This document shows, one piece after another, positions 14,885 through 23,371 of a DNA stretch of 34,644 nucleotides. This DNA comes from Planctomycetota bacterium (GTDB taxonomy: Bacteria > Planctomycetota > MHYJ01 > WSZJ01 > JACPWG01). The DNA is taken from the NCBI GenBank assembly GCA_016197205.1, contig JACPWG010000113.1, positions 1 to 34,644 on the forward strand, read 5' to 3'. Made by a program: the position numbers and the translations under genes. Each line of letters opens with the position of its first letter. The first letter of the stretch is position 1. The notes under the pieces were generated by a model. That model saw only the letters and a program-made list of their open reading frames with translations. It had not been told where the DNA came from and searched no databases.

Positions 14885-16327
14885 ATGAGAGGGCTTACGA
14901 AGCGCCTCAAGCGCGTCAAGTTCGAGGAGGGGGGGGAGTTCATCTCCCTCGAACTGAGCGGCTACATCAACGTATCGACCATCGACGTCTTCCAGAAGGC
15001 CGTCCAGGCGCTCCTCGACAAGGGGGTGCGCAACCTCGCCATCGACTTCTACGACGTCGACTACATCAATTCGTCGGGCATCGGCTTCCTGGTCTCCGTC
15101 TCCGACGCGCTGAAGAAGGTGGGCGGCAACCTCGCGCTGACGCGCGTGCACAAGTCCGTCGGCCTTTCGATGCACACCCTCGGCCTCACGACGATGATCC
15201 CGTTCCTGCGGGACGCGCAGGCCGCGATGGCGCACTTCCGCAAGCTGCTGGCGAAGAAGCCCGCCGCCGGCTCCGCGCCTGCCGCCCCCGCCGCGAAGCC
15301 CGCCGCCAAACCCGCGGGCGTGCAAGGGCATCTCGTGACCGGTTCGCCGGCGGCTCGCCCGGGCGCCGCGCCCGCAGCCGCCAAGAGGACCGGCTCCCGC
15401 GTCGTCATGCTCGAAAAGTCCTCGCGCGCGCTCGCGACCATGCTCGGCCGTCAGGGCAAGGAAGGCGTGAAGGCCACCGCCCTCGTCGTCGTGCCCGAGC
15501 GCAACGTCTTCACCGACGTGCTGCGCCTCCGCCTCGGCAAGGAGATCACGAACTTCAACATCGTGCCCGACTGCCTGGAGGCCTACAAGAACTTCAACAC
15601 GATCCGCCCGGACCTGGTCCTCCTCGAGGACTCCGTCCCCGGGTCCGAGGACTTTCTGGCCAAGATCAAGACCGAGAAGGACAAGAGCCTGATCTCGGTG
15701 GTCAAGGTCTACAGCCACGAGGCGGATCCGCGGCAGAAGATCGAATTCAAGATCTGGGAGAACGACTACCTCGTCGAGCCGTTCGAGATGAAGGAGCTCT
15801 TCGCCCTGATCGAGGCGGAGATCCTGAAGTCCCCGCGCCTGCGCGCGCAGGGGGCTGGGCTGCCCCAGCAGCTCCATTTCACGCTGCGTTCCACCGACGA
15901 CTACGTGAAGCGGGCGCTCAATCTGGGCAAGTCGGTGATCTTCCAGGTCGGACTGCCGGAGAACACGGCGATCGCGCTCTTCGCGGCGTTCCAGGAGGCG
16001 GTGGACAACGCGCAGCGGCACGGCAATCGCCACAACCCGCGCAAGCGGATCGACGTGGTCTTCCTCATCCAGCCCGACAACATCTCGGTGTCGGTGGAGG
16101 ACGAGGGGCCGGGCTTCGACGCTTCGAAGTACGTCACGATGGCGAAGGAGCAGGACGCCATCACGCGCGCGCGAAAGACCCGGGCGGAGGGCAAGCTGGG
16201 CGGCCTGGGGATCAAGCTGATGCTCGAGTGCACGGACAAGCTCGAGTACGTCGGCAAGGGGAACAAGCTGCGCTTCGAGAAGCGGATTCCGCCGCCGTCG
16301 GCGGTGGCGTCGGCCGCGACGGCCTGA
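14885..16327 (+). CDS. Single-chain partner-switch protein: STAS + pseudo-receiver + HATPase
   Basis: This 480-residue protein joins parts that are normally separate. Residues about 10-118 are a STAS anti-anti-sigma domain with the phosphorylatable serine in YINSSGIGF (S63, aligned to Ser58 of SpoIIAA; the preceding Asp is Asn). An Ala/Pro/Lys linker follows (about 120-165). Residues about 178-305 have the layout of a receiver but lack its chemistry: the phosphoacceptor position reads LLEDSVPG and the lysine position reads VEPFEMKEL. Residues about 330-472 are an RsbW-type HATPase with N-box EAVDN (E371, N375), G1 box DEGPGFD (406-412) and GGLGIKLM. An ideal ribosome site, GGAGGTGA, precedes the ATG by six bases. 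The likely role is self-contained or inter-molecular control of a sigma factor or other STAS target; the partner is not in the window. Confidence 0.88.
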   Translation: MRGLTKRLKRVKFEEGGEFISLELSGYINVSTIDVFQKAVQALLDKGVRNLAIDFYDVDYINSSGIGFLVSVSDALKKVGGNLALTRVHKSVGLSMHTLGLTTMIPFLRDAQAAMAHFRKLLAKKPAAGSAPAAPAAKPAAKPAGVQGHLVTGSPAARPGAAPAAAKRTGSRVVMLEKSSRALATMLGRQGKEGVKATALVVVPERNVFTDVLRLRLGKEITNFNIVPDCLEAYKNFNTIRPDLVLLEDSVPGSEDFLAKIKTEKDKSLISVVKVYSHEADPRQKIEFKIWENDYLVEPFEMKELFALIEAEILKSPRLRAQGAGLPQQLHFTLRSTDDYVKRALNLGKSVIFQVGLPENTAIALFAAFQEAVDNAQRHGNRHNPRKRIDVVFLIQPDNISVSVEDEGPGFDASKYVTMAKEQDAITRARKTRAEGKLGGLGIKLMLECTDKLEYVGKGNKLRFEKRIPPPSAVASAATA

Positions 16328-16388
16328 GCGTCGGACGACTGCGTCCTACGTCTTGCTCGCGCAGGCGGCCCTCCCCGTCTGCGGAACA

Positions 16389-16418
16389 GCGGGAGGAGGT
16401 GTGGCCCTCCTCTCCCGC
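16389..16418. terminator. Possible terminator hairpin after the STAS-HATPase gene
   Basis: GCGGGAGGAGG (16389-16399) pairs with CCTCCTCTCCCGC (16406-16418) apart from a two-base bulge, about 60 bases after the stop. It lacks a T-run, so it is tentative. Confidence 0.35.
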
Positions 16419-16698
16419 CCGCGCCGTCGCCCTTCGACGCGCGGGCGCGAACACGGGGTGAGGGCCATCCCGGCGACCGACGCCGTATCGGTCAGCACGA
16501 TCCGGTAGGGGCTCGGCGCTCCCGATCCACCACCGCGACCACCGCCGGGTCCGCCCCTCCCGGTTCCCCCCGACCCCGCGGCTCCTCCCCTCCGTCATTC
16601 CCGCGTCTGCCCAGTCATTTTTGCGCCGGCGCTCTGTATCGTCCCACGGCGATCCGGACGCACGCCGAGGCTCGAGTCTCGCCGGATGTGGGCGCCGC
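16419..16698. other. Intergenic stretch without recognisable gene
   Basis: Between the hairpin and the next promoter the sequence is GC-rich and C-heavy. All frames read as low-complexity Arg/Pro/Ala. I see no conserved protein motif, RNA gene or repeat arm here. Confidence 0.5.
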
Positions 16699-16728
16699 TT
16701 GACGCGCGCGCGGACCCGGAGGTAGAAT
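16699..16728 (+). promoter_or_regulatory. Probable promoter of the Uma2-family gene
   Basis: TTGACG (16699-16704), an 18-base spacer and TAGAAT (16723-16728) lie 65 bases before the ATG at 16794. It is one of the clearest promoters in the window. Confidence 0.6.
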
Positions 16729-16793
16729 CGCCGGAAGCGGGGAATGGGGCGGAGGAGCGGAGATCGGCCATCCCTACCTTGCGGAGGCAACCC

Positions 16794-17417
16794 ATGCCCG
16801 CGGATCCGATGACGGCTCAGACCCTCCTCCCCCTCGGCACGGTTTTCGGCCGCCTCGATCCGGGCGGCCCCGGGCCGACCTTGGCGGAGGACTTCGAGCG
16901 CGTGGAGCAGGACGAAGACAATCCGATGGAGTTGATTGGGGGGTGGGTACTTCCGATGAGCCCAGGGGATTTCGCAACGGGTCGTTCTCACGGTAGGCTC
17001 TACGCAATCCTGCTACCGATCGTGACGGCCCGAGGTTGGGACATGTCCCTCGACGCCCGTCACCGCCTCCCGTCGCCGCCGCAGACCGTCGTGTTTCCGG
17101 ATCTCACGCTTCATTTCGTTTCCCACGTCGAGTACCTCCCGAATACCCACACCATCGGTCGCATCCCGGACATCGTCGTGGAAATCCTCGGCAAAAGGAC
17201 GTACGAACGCGACATGGCCCCGCGCGGCGCCAAGTTCCTCGCCTACCAGATGAGCGGGGTGCGCGAGTACTACTACGCCTGGCCCGATGGCCGCGACGCC
17301 TCCGGCTTCACCCTGCAGGACGGCGTCTTCGTCCCGCTCCCGCGGGATGCGGACGGCTTCTTCGCCAGCCCGCTGCTCGGCTGCAGCCTCCGGCTCGTCG
17401 AGGCCGCGGTGAGGTAG
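16794..17417 (+). CDS. Uma2 family (DUF820) restriction-endonuclease-fold protein
   Basis: This 207-residue protein has the Uma2 layout. LAEDFERVEQDEDNPMELIGGWVLPMSP is the entry motif with the conserved E-L-I/I-G-G. GRSHGRLYAILLPIV follows, then the PD-(D/E)xK-like core: VVFPDLTLHF, IPDIVVEILGKRTYERDMAPRGAKFLAYQMSGVREYYYAWPD. Here the P-D, E-x-L/K positions and the R/K-x-x-Y-x-x-x-G-V-x-E-Y-Y end are present. Family members are widespread and multicopy in cyanobacteria and planctomycetes; nuclease activity is predicted from the fold and little tested. The ATG at 16794 has GGAGG eight bases upstream, while an earlier in-frame ATG (16686) would overlap the promoter. It converges on the 885-residue gene across a gap of about 100 bases. 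Confidence 0.8.
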   Translation: MPADPMTAQTLLPLGTVFGRLDPGGPGPTLAEDFERVEQDEDNPMELIGGWVLPMSPGDFATGRSHGRLYAILLPIVTARGWDMSLDARHRLPSPPQTVVFPDLTLHFVSHVEYLPNTHTIGRIPDIVVEILGKRTYERDMAPRGAKFLAYQMSGVREYYYAWPDGRDASGFTLQDGVFVPLPRDADGFFASPLLGCSLRLVEAAVR

Positions 17418-17520
17418 TGCGTTGCGCTGCGTTGCGCCGCGCTACGCGTCGGGTGGGGGCGACCCCAGCGAGGCGAGGGTCCGGGGCTGGATCGGCGGTG
17501 ACGAGGCGCGCGCGGACCGC

Positions 17521-20178
17521 TCACTTCCCCTGCGCTTCCCCGAGCCGCCGTCGCAAGGCCCCCAGCTCCGCCTCGACCATCGGCGTCCGGGGACGCAGCT
17601 TGTCCAACTCCGCGAGCGCGGAACGGAGCCGCCCGAGCACTTCCTCCGGCGCGGGCGGGCTTCTCCCGGACGCCCCACCCCCGTCCTCCGCCCCCGCGAG
17701 CGTGCCCATCGCCGACGCCACCGCGGCGTAGTCCGCCTCCCAGCGCGCCAGGTTCCCCAGCCGCTTTCCGCCCTCCTCCTTCGCTTGTTCGTCGGGGATC
17801 TGCCGGAGATCGCCTTCGAGTCGCGTCCGCTCCGTCACGGCCCTCCGCTTCAGCTCCGACACCTGCGGACCCACCGCGGCCCGCAGGGCCTGGGCTGTGA
17901 CCTCGGTCGTCGAGAGATCGAAGTGCACGACCACGTGCCGGCCGTCGTGATTCGCGCCGGCCTCGTACACGAGGATCCGGCCCGGCGGCGTGGAGTCCTC
18001 GTCGAACGGGTACAGATAGACGTAGCGGGCCTCCGCCGGCGGCTCCGGCGACCTGCGAGCGCGCACGGGGCAGAGGAATTGCGAGTCATCCAGATTGAAC
18101 TCGCTCCCCAGCGCCTCGAGCGAGGCGGGGTACTCGGCCCGATCCGCGCTTCGCTCCCGGTACTCCCGCACGAGCGTCCCCAACTCCACCATCTGCGCCA
18201 CGCACCGCTCCGTATCCTGGCGGCGCCAGTCCGCCGTGAGCCCCTCCAGCAGCGTCATCGCGGCGGCGCCGGCGAGCCGAGCGGCCGAGGCGGAGGGCGC
18301 GCCGGCGGACAGGAGCACCCCGTCCTCGCGTTCCTCGAGCCCGAACCCGACGACGCACCGTGCCCCGCCCCACCAGTCCCCTTCGTGCCGCTCCCAGGCT
18401 CGCAGCGCGCGCCGGCCGACCGCTTGCAACTCCAGCCACCCGGCCACGGACGCGCGGGGACAAAGCGACGCGAGCGACGGGCGGTCGTCGTGGCGCTCCC
18501 CTGCGCCGGCCCCCGCCCCCGCCCCCGGGCCCGGCCTCGCGCTCGCACCGTCGCCGGCCCCCGCCTCCCTCCCGGCCTGGCGGGCCTCCACGTAGGCGCG
18601 AACGGAGCGCTCCTCGTCGGAGCCCACCACGAAGGCGCCGTCCAGGGTGAACGCCCTACCCGACGGGGCCACTCGCGCCTCCGCCTCGCGCCACCGCTTT
18701 CGCTCCAGCGAGGGACGGTCCTCACCGGCCGCGAGCGCGTGTTCCAGCGCGTCCAGGGCGGCCGCCGGATGGGCGACCCTCAGGGCATAGCCCACGTCCA
18801 GCTCGAAGAAATCGGCGGCCGGCTCGGCCCCGGCCGCCCGGGCTTCGTCGCCGCCTCCCGCCGCTCGGGGTCGCGCCCAAAGCGCCAGTTCGCCTGTCGC
18901 CTCCGCCAGCAGCCGCTCCAGCTTTTGCCCCAGTTTCCGCTCATAGCTTTCGACGGCGGCGGCGAATTTCCGGTCCTCCGGACGCTCCTCGAACGACTCC
19001 TCCCTGTTCTCGACGAACTTCCGCACGGCCGTCCACGTCGCCGGGGCGTCGCCGAGCGCGAACGCGATCGCGAGACAGGTCCCCGCCGGCGCGGCGTCCG
19101 GAAAGGTCAGGGCTCGAGGGGGCTGCCGAAGCGCATCATACAGCTCGTTCGGACGCGAAAGCGTCACGCGCAGGCCCGCCTGCAGGTCCGGTTGGGCGGG
19201 GACGACCCAGGCCGTCGCGGTCGCAAGCGCGCGGAACCCGAAGAAGGCCTCGGCCCGCTGGTACTCGCGTAAGTCCCCCCTCGACAGGCCCCGCTCCAGG
19301 GCGTCGAGGACGGCGGACAAGTTCGCGTGTAGAAAAAAAGCGGCTTCGGCGGGCGCGGCCGCCCTGCCCGCGGCGAAGGCCGGCGTCGTCGCGAGCGACG
19401 GAGCGGGTTGCGAGGCGGGGGCGGCCCCGGACTCGTCGGTCGCCCGGGGCGCGGGGGCGGTCGCCGGCGGTCGCGCCGTGGAGGCCACGCGGGCGAGCAG
19501 GTCCGCGGCCGTGGCGAGGAAGCAGGTCCCGCCTTCGGCGACGGCGTACAGCCTGTCGAAGGGCAGCCCCTCCCCCGAGAGTTCCGCGGAGCGGTAGCAA
19601 AAGGCATCCGGACCGCCGCCGTCGGACTGGAGGTCGTCGAAGGCCTCCTCCAGGTAGGTCTCCAAGGCCGCGGGGTCGGAGGTCTCGATCGCCACCAGCA
19701 CCTGCGGAACGGGCTGCGTTTCGTCCATGCGCAGGTCGAGAAGGGCGACGTGCGCGCTCGTCGCCAGGCGCAGGAGGGGGCGCAGGTCGAGGTTCGAGCG
19801 CGCGCCGAGCCCGTCCAGGAGATCCTCCCACGCCGCACTCCATCGGGCCTGCCGAGCCGCGCGTTCGGAGGCCGGAAAGCCCGCGAGCAGGCTGCCGAGC
19901 ACCCGGGTGCGGACTCCCTCCAGGTCTCGCAGGCTCAGGTACGCGAGGGTGTTCGCCGGCAGCCGCGCGGGGAGGTCGACGGAGTGCGCGGCAACGTCCG
20001 GAGACGGAGCGGCGAGGACGGAACCTTGGGGTCGCGGCTCGGGGGCGGCTGGGGCGGGCGGCGGGTCCGCGAGCGATTCGAGCGCGAGCCCGAGCCCAAG
20101 CCCGAGAGCGCACAGCACGAGCACACCCGTCACGACCGGGGTCGGGCGAGGACATGCGGCAGCGGGGCGTTTGAACAT
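17521..20178 (-). CDS. Large membrane-anchored DUF3352-like protein with pseudopilin-type C-terminal region
   Basis: This 885-residue protein begins with a single hydrophobic anchor (about 15-37), then LPANTLAYLSLRDLEGVRTR at about residue 70. That is the opening of DUF3352-type envelope proteins found in planctomycetes and other bacteria. The middle is rich in Ala/Arg with repeated helix-strand units. From about residue 660 the sequence changes: QMVELGTLVREYRERS, YPASLEALGSEF, a Cys-Pro (FLCPVRA) and ILVYEAGANHDGRHVVVHFD. These resemble the soluble part of planctomycete pseudopilin-like (H-x9-DG) proteins, but with no N-terminal pilin helix in front. A Lys/Glu-rich helical tail follows. The ATG at 20178 is supported by AGGGGAAG just upstream, and an earlier start at 20214 lacks support. 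Function unknown. Confidence 0.75.
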   Translation of the reverse strand: MFKRPAAACPRPTPVVTGVLVLCALGLGLGLALESLADPPPAPAAPEPRPQGSVLAAPSPDVAAHSVDLPARLPANTLAYLSLRDLEGVRTRVLGSLLAGFPASERAARQARWSAAWEDLLDGLGARSNLDLRPLLRLATSAHVALLDLRMDETQPVPQVLVAIETSDPAALETYLEEAFDDLQSDGGGPDAFCYRSAELSGEGLPFDRLYAVAEGGTCFLATAADLLARVASTARPPATAPAPRATDESGAAPASQPAPSLATTPAFAAGRAAAPAEAAFFLHANLSAVLDALERGLSRGDLREYQRAEAFFGFRALATATAWVVPAQPDLQAGLRVTLSRPNELYDALRQPPRALTFPDAAPAGTCLAIAFALGDAPATWTAVRKFVENREESFEERPEDRKFAAAVESYERKLGQKLERLLAEATGELALWARPRAAGGGDEARAAGAEPAADFFELDVGYALRVAHPAAALDALEHALAAGEDRPSLERKRWREAEARVAPSGRAFTLDGAFVVGSDEERSVRAYVEARQAGREAGAGDGASARPGPGAGAGAGAGERHDDRPSLASLCPRASVAGWLELQAVGRRALRAWERHEGDWWGGARCVVGFGLEEREDGVLLSAGAPSASAARLAGAAAMTLLEGLTADWRRQDTERCVAQMVELGTLVREYRERSADRAEYPASLEALGSEFNLDDSQFLCPVRARRSPEPPAEARYVYLYPFDEDSTPPGRILVYEAGANHDGRHVVVHFDLSTTEVTAQALRAAVGPQVSELKRRAVTERTRLEGDLRQIPDEQAKEEGGKRLGNLARWEADYAAVASAMGTLAGAEDGGGASGRSPPAPEEVLGRLRSALAELDKLRPRTPMVEAELGALRRRLGEAQGK

Positions 20179-20349
20179 GCGCTTCCCCTGACCGAACTGA
20201 GAGCGCCTTCCCACCGTGCGGGACGCGGGCGACCCGGCACGAGTCTCTCGAGGGGATTTGTAACCGCAAGCCGACGTAAAGCTGAAACCGATCTCTCCGT
20301 GCGTTGCCTGAGAGCATCGCCGGTAGCGGACGGTGAACTTGGCGCCCGG

Positions 20350-20593
20350 CCTCTGCGTCTCCGCGTCTCTGTGTAAGAGTCTCGCATTCGACCCACACGG
20401 CCGGGCCGAATTTCAAATTGCAAAAGGTCAAATTTCAAATTTCAAATTTCGCCCGCGTCGAGCTGGGACGCGGAGCCATGCTCTACCCTTTGCCGCTGTC
20501 GGTCGAGTCCAGCCTCAGTTCGGGTTGTTGATTTGTAACCGTTCCCAGGCACGATCGCTTCACCACGGAGGCACGGTGGATGCACCGAGAGAC
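20350..20593. repeat. Composite intergenic repeat island (CTCTGCG and TTTCAAA types)
   Basis: The 806-base gap 20179-20984 carries several repeat families. At 20350-20376 is a CTCTGCGTCTCCGCG-type block whose 27 bases are perfectly repeated, inverted, at 25922-25948. At 20410-20450 is a run of TTTCAAA units following GGGCCGAA, also seen inverted near 26052-26080. At 20562-20593 is a CACGGAGGCACGG-type block in the opposite sense to the first. I see no gene in this stretch. Confidence 0.75.
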
Positions 20594-20625
20594 TGACACC
20601 CCGATTCAAGAAGCTTGAGACTTTG

Positions 20626-20696
20626 TTTTGACAGGATCACAGGCTCAACCGAATCTTCCGATGCCGTATCCCGTTGATCCTGTGATCCTGTCAAAA
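20626..20696. repeat. Long inverted repeat (24-base arms)
   Basis: The arm at 20626-20649, starting TTTTGACAGGATCACAGG, is the reverse complement of 20673-20696, with one mismatch in 24 bases and a 23-base loop. Each arm contains the short direct repeat GGATCACAGG-CTCAAC. As RNA it would form a very stable hairpin. It sits 289 bases before the HEAT-repeat gene and is not placed as a terminator of any plus-strand gene. Confidence 0.85.
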
Positions 20697-20922
20697 AAAG
20701 AGCCGACACCATTGCTCTCGGAAAAACGTGTGCTCGCAAAGCCGGCGAAAGTCATCCACGAGGCCTCCGTGTCGGGGTGGTGAACGCTTCCGGGGATTTT
20801 AACACTCCTGCCACGGATCGGCAACCCTCACGGTTCGACCGATCCGCGCCGTTGATGGCAGGCCTTGGCGTCGGAGTCGATTCGAGTTGGTGTTGGGTCG
20901 TTGGCGTTCGAGTCGTCTTGTC

Positions 20923-20951
20923 TTGTCTTGGGGCGGGAGATCAGGTATCAT
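20923..20951 (+). promoter_or_regulatory. Candidate promoter of the HEAT-rsbU-rsbW-STAS operon
   Basis: TTGTCT (20923-20928), a 17-base spacer and TATCAT (20946-20951) lie 33 bases before the ATG at 20985. A leader of about 27 bases is predicted. Confidence 0.5.
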
Positions 20952-20984
20952 CACGCGAAACCGTCTGGTCCGGAGACCGATTCG

Positions 20985-22028
20985 ATGCTGCGCTGCGCCC
21001 GGAGGACGGCGGTTGACGTCGTCCTCCTCCTGGCCCTTTCCGCAAGTACCGCCCTTGCCGGGGATCCGCCCCCGGGTGCACGGTCGCCCGAGGAGCCGGG
21101 CGCCGGAGGCGCCTCGCGGCCCTCGGCGGATTCGCTCGCCTCGCCGGCGCGGGCCGACCTCGGGGTGCCCGCTCCGGGCGCCGGCCTCGAGGATCGCGTC
21201 CGGCGGCTTGTGGTCGACCTGGGAAGCGATGCCTGGCAGGCGCGGGAGAAGGCCACCCAGGAGTTGCTCCTCCTGCTGCGCCGGGGGGAACCCGTGGCCG
21301 CGCTCGTCGCGCGCGCCCTCGATTCCGCGGACCCGGAGGTCGCGCAGCGCGCGCGCCTCATCCTCGACCAAACGGGCGGTCGCGGACGCGCGCCCGATCC
21401 TTCGGTCGAAAAGGCCGAGCGCCTCCTCGAGAGAGTTGGGCGGCGGCCGGTCGTCTCCTGGTCGTATCGCGACCAGTCGGAGCCGAAGTTCTTCGAGTGG
21501 GACCTCGACGAGGCCGCGTCCGGGATCTCGTCCGACGCGGCGATGGACATTCTGATCTCCGCCCTTTCCTCCGAGAACGGCACGCTGCGCCGCAACGTGG
21601 CCTATCTCCTGGGGCGGCTGGGGTCCACTCGCGCGGTCCCCTTCCTGGAGCAGGCGCTGTCGGACGCGGACCCGGAGGTGCGGGTCTTCGCCCTTTTCTC
21701 GCTCGCTTCGCTCGGGGACGCGGACGCGGTGCCGGCCATTCTCGAAACGCCGCCGGGCCAGCCCACGCCGGTGCGCGTGGCGCGCATGATCGTGCTGGAA
21801 AGGTTCCCGGACGACGCCAGCGTGCGCGCGTGCCTCGACGGGCTTCGGGACGAGTCCGCCGAAGTCCGCTACCACGCGTACTACACGCTTCGGCGCTGGA
21901 CCGGCCAGGAGCTGGGGTTCAACGCCTGGTATCCCGAGGCAGGCCGCGCCGCCGCCGTCTCCGCCTGGGAGGCATGGTGGCTCGCGCATCGCGAGGGATT
22001 CGAGTTTCCGGCACCGCGCGATCATTGA
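20985..22028 (+). CDS. Secreted HEAT-repeat protein
   Basis: This 347-residue protein starts with a signal peptide (MLRCARRTAVDVVLLLALSA, then STALAG). After a Pro/Gly/Ala spacer come helical repeats of HEAT / PBS-lyase type. Examples are DAWQAREKATQELLLLLRRG, DPEVAQRARLILDQTG, NGTLRRNVAYLLGRLGSTRA, DPEVRVFALFSLASLGDADA and SAEVRYHAYYTLRRWTG. Such repeats bind other proteins. No catalytic motif is seen. The ATG at 20985 is chosen because it begins the signal peptide and has GGAGA upstream; an upstream in-frame start at 20865 precedes the promoter. The phosphatase gene starts 24 bases after its stop, so it probably heads the partner-switch operon and may work as its exported arm or sensor (inference). 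Confidence 0.82.
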   Translation: MLRCARRTAVDVVLLLALSASTALAGDPPPGARSPEEPGAGGASRPSADSLASPARADLGVPAPGAGLEDRVRRLVVDLGSDAWQAREKATQELLLLLRRGEPVAALVARALDSADPEVAQRARLILDQTGGRGRAPDPSVEKAERLLERVGRRPVVSWSYRDQSEPKFFEWDLDEAASGISSDAAMDILISALSSENGTLRRNVAYLLGRLGSTRAVPFLEQALSDADPEVRVFALFSLASLGDADAVPAILETPPGQPTPVRVARMIVLERFPDDASVRACLDGLRDESAEVRYHAYYTLRRWTGQELGFNAWYPEAGRAAAVSAWEAWWLAHREGFEFPAPRDH

Positions 22029-22051
22029 TCGGCTCGAAGGACTTTCCCACC

Positions 22052-23347
22052 ATGACCGCGAATTCCGAACTGCCCGCCGCGCTTGCGAACCACTCGGACA
22101 TCCGCAAGGTGGTCGGCGACCTGGCGGCCATTCTCGAGGTCTCCAAGGCGCTCTCCTCCGAGAAGGATTTCGACAAACTCCTCGGCCTCATCATCAGCGA
22201 GACCGTCCGCGTGCTCGACTCCGACCGCGGTTCGCTCTTCCTGGTCGACGAGGAAAAGGGCGAGCTCTGGTCCAAGATCGCGCAGAAGGCGGAAATCAAG
22301 GAGATCCGCTTCCCCATCGGCAAGGGGATCGCGGGGTTCGTCGCGCAGTCGCAGCAGGTCGTGAACATCACCGACGCGTACAACGACTCGCGGTTCAATC
22401 CCGCCTTCGACAAGCAGACCGGCTACCGCACCCGCACCATCCTGTGCGCGCCGCTCCTCACCAACGAGCGCAAGGTGATCGGCGTGGTCCAGGTCCTGAA
22501 CAAGCGCGACGGCGTCTTCACGAACTACGACGAGGCGCTGGTGCTCGCGCTCGGCTCCCACGCCGCGGTGGCCCTGGACAACGCCCGCCTCGTGAAGCAT
22601 TACCTGCAGAAGCAGATGATGGCGCAGGCGCTCGGGATCGCCAAGGAGATCCAGGTGGGCCTGTTGCCGAAAAAGCCGCCCGAGGTCGCGGCCATGGACA
22701 TCGCCGGCTGGTCGCTCGCGTGCGACGAGACGGGCGGCGACTACTACGACTACATCGAGCTCGGGGACGGCCGCCTCGGCGTCGTCATCGGCGACGTCTC
22801 GGGGCACGGGGTCGGGTCCGCCCTGCTCATGGCCTCGGCCCGGGCCTTCCTCCGCGGCCTCATCATCTCCTTCGCCGACCCTTCCGACGTGCTCTTTCGG
22901 TTGAACAACCTGCTCGCGAAAGACATGGAGGCGGGCCGGTTCATGACGCTGCTCCTCGGGATCCTCGACCCGAAGAAGCGGACGTTCATCTACACGAGCG
23001 CCGGGCACGATGCGCCGGTGCTGCATCGGGGGGCCACAGGCGAGATCAAGGAACTGGAGAGCACGGGCTTCCCGCTTGGGATCATCGAGGACGGGGATTT
23101 CCCGAAGGCGGAGGAGATCCAACTGGACGCGGGCGACCAGCTTCTCTTCATGACGGACGGCGTGTGGGAGGCCATGGACCGGGAGCAGCAGCCCTACGGG
23201 CGGGAGCGGATGTGCGAGTGTCTGCGGCGCAATCACGTGCTGGCCTCCAAAGACATCATCCAGTGCATCTATCGGGACCAGCTCGATTTCATCCGCGGCG
23301 CTCCGCAGCACGACGACATCACGATGGTCCTCATCACGGCGAAATGA
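22052..23347 (+). CDS. rsbU: GAF domain + PP2C (RsbU/SpoIIE-type) serine phosphatase
   Basis: This 431-residue cytoplasmic phosphatase is expected to remove phosphate from a STAS antagonist and so switch the system on. Residues about 20-180 form a GAF domain (FDKLLGLIISETVRVLDSDR, GIAGFVAQS, RTRTILCAPLLT). A short coiled linker (LQKQMMAQALGIAKEIQVGL) leads to the PP2C catalytic domain (about 205-430). Its metal-binding motifs are GGDYYD (G228-D230 onward), GDVSGHG (247-253), SAGHDAPVL, MTDGVWEAMD and the terminal QHDDITMVL. All metal-binding Asp positions are present, so activity is likely. The ATG at 22052 follows a weak GAAGGA. It is followed by the kinase (24-base gap) and the STAS protein, a complete switch. 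The rsbU symbol is by family, not proven orthology. Confidence 0.9.
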   Translation: MTANSELPAALANHSDIRKVVGDLAAILEVSKALSSEKDFDKLLGLIISETVRVLDSDRGSLFLVDEEKGELWSKIAQKAEIKEIRFPIGKGIAGFVAQSQQVVNITDAYNDSRFNPAFDKQTGYRTRTILCAPLLTNERKVIGVVQVLNKRDGVFTNYDEALVLALGSHAAVALDNARLVKHYLQKQMMAQALGIAKEIQVGLLPKKPPEVAAMDIAGWSLACDETGGDYYDYIELGDGRLGVVIGDVSGHGVGSALLMASARAFLRGLIISFADPSDVLFRLNNLLAKDMEAGRFMTLLLGILDPKKRTFIYTSAGHDAPVLHRGATGEIKELESTGFPLGIIEDGDFPKAEEIQLDAGDQLLFMTDGVWEAMDREQQPYGRERMCECLRRNHVLASKDIIQCIYRDQLDFIRGAPQHDDITMVLITAK

Positions 23348-23371
23348 TTCCATCCTTTGTCGAGAGGCAAA

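Noticed and set aside
20673..20700. Intrinsic terminator at the long inverted repeat
   Set aside because: On the plus strand the right arm is followed by A, not T. No gene ends upstream within a reasonable distance on that strand.
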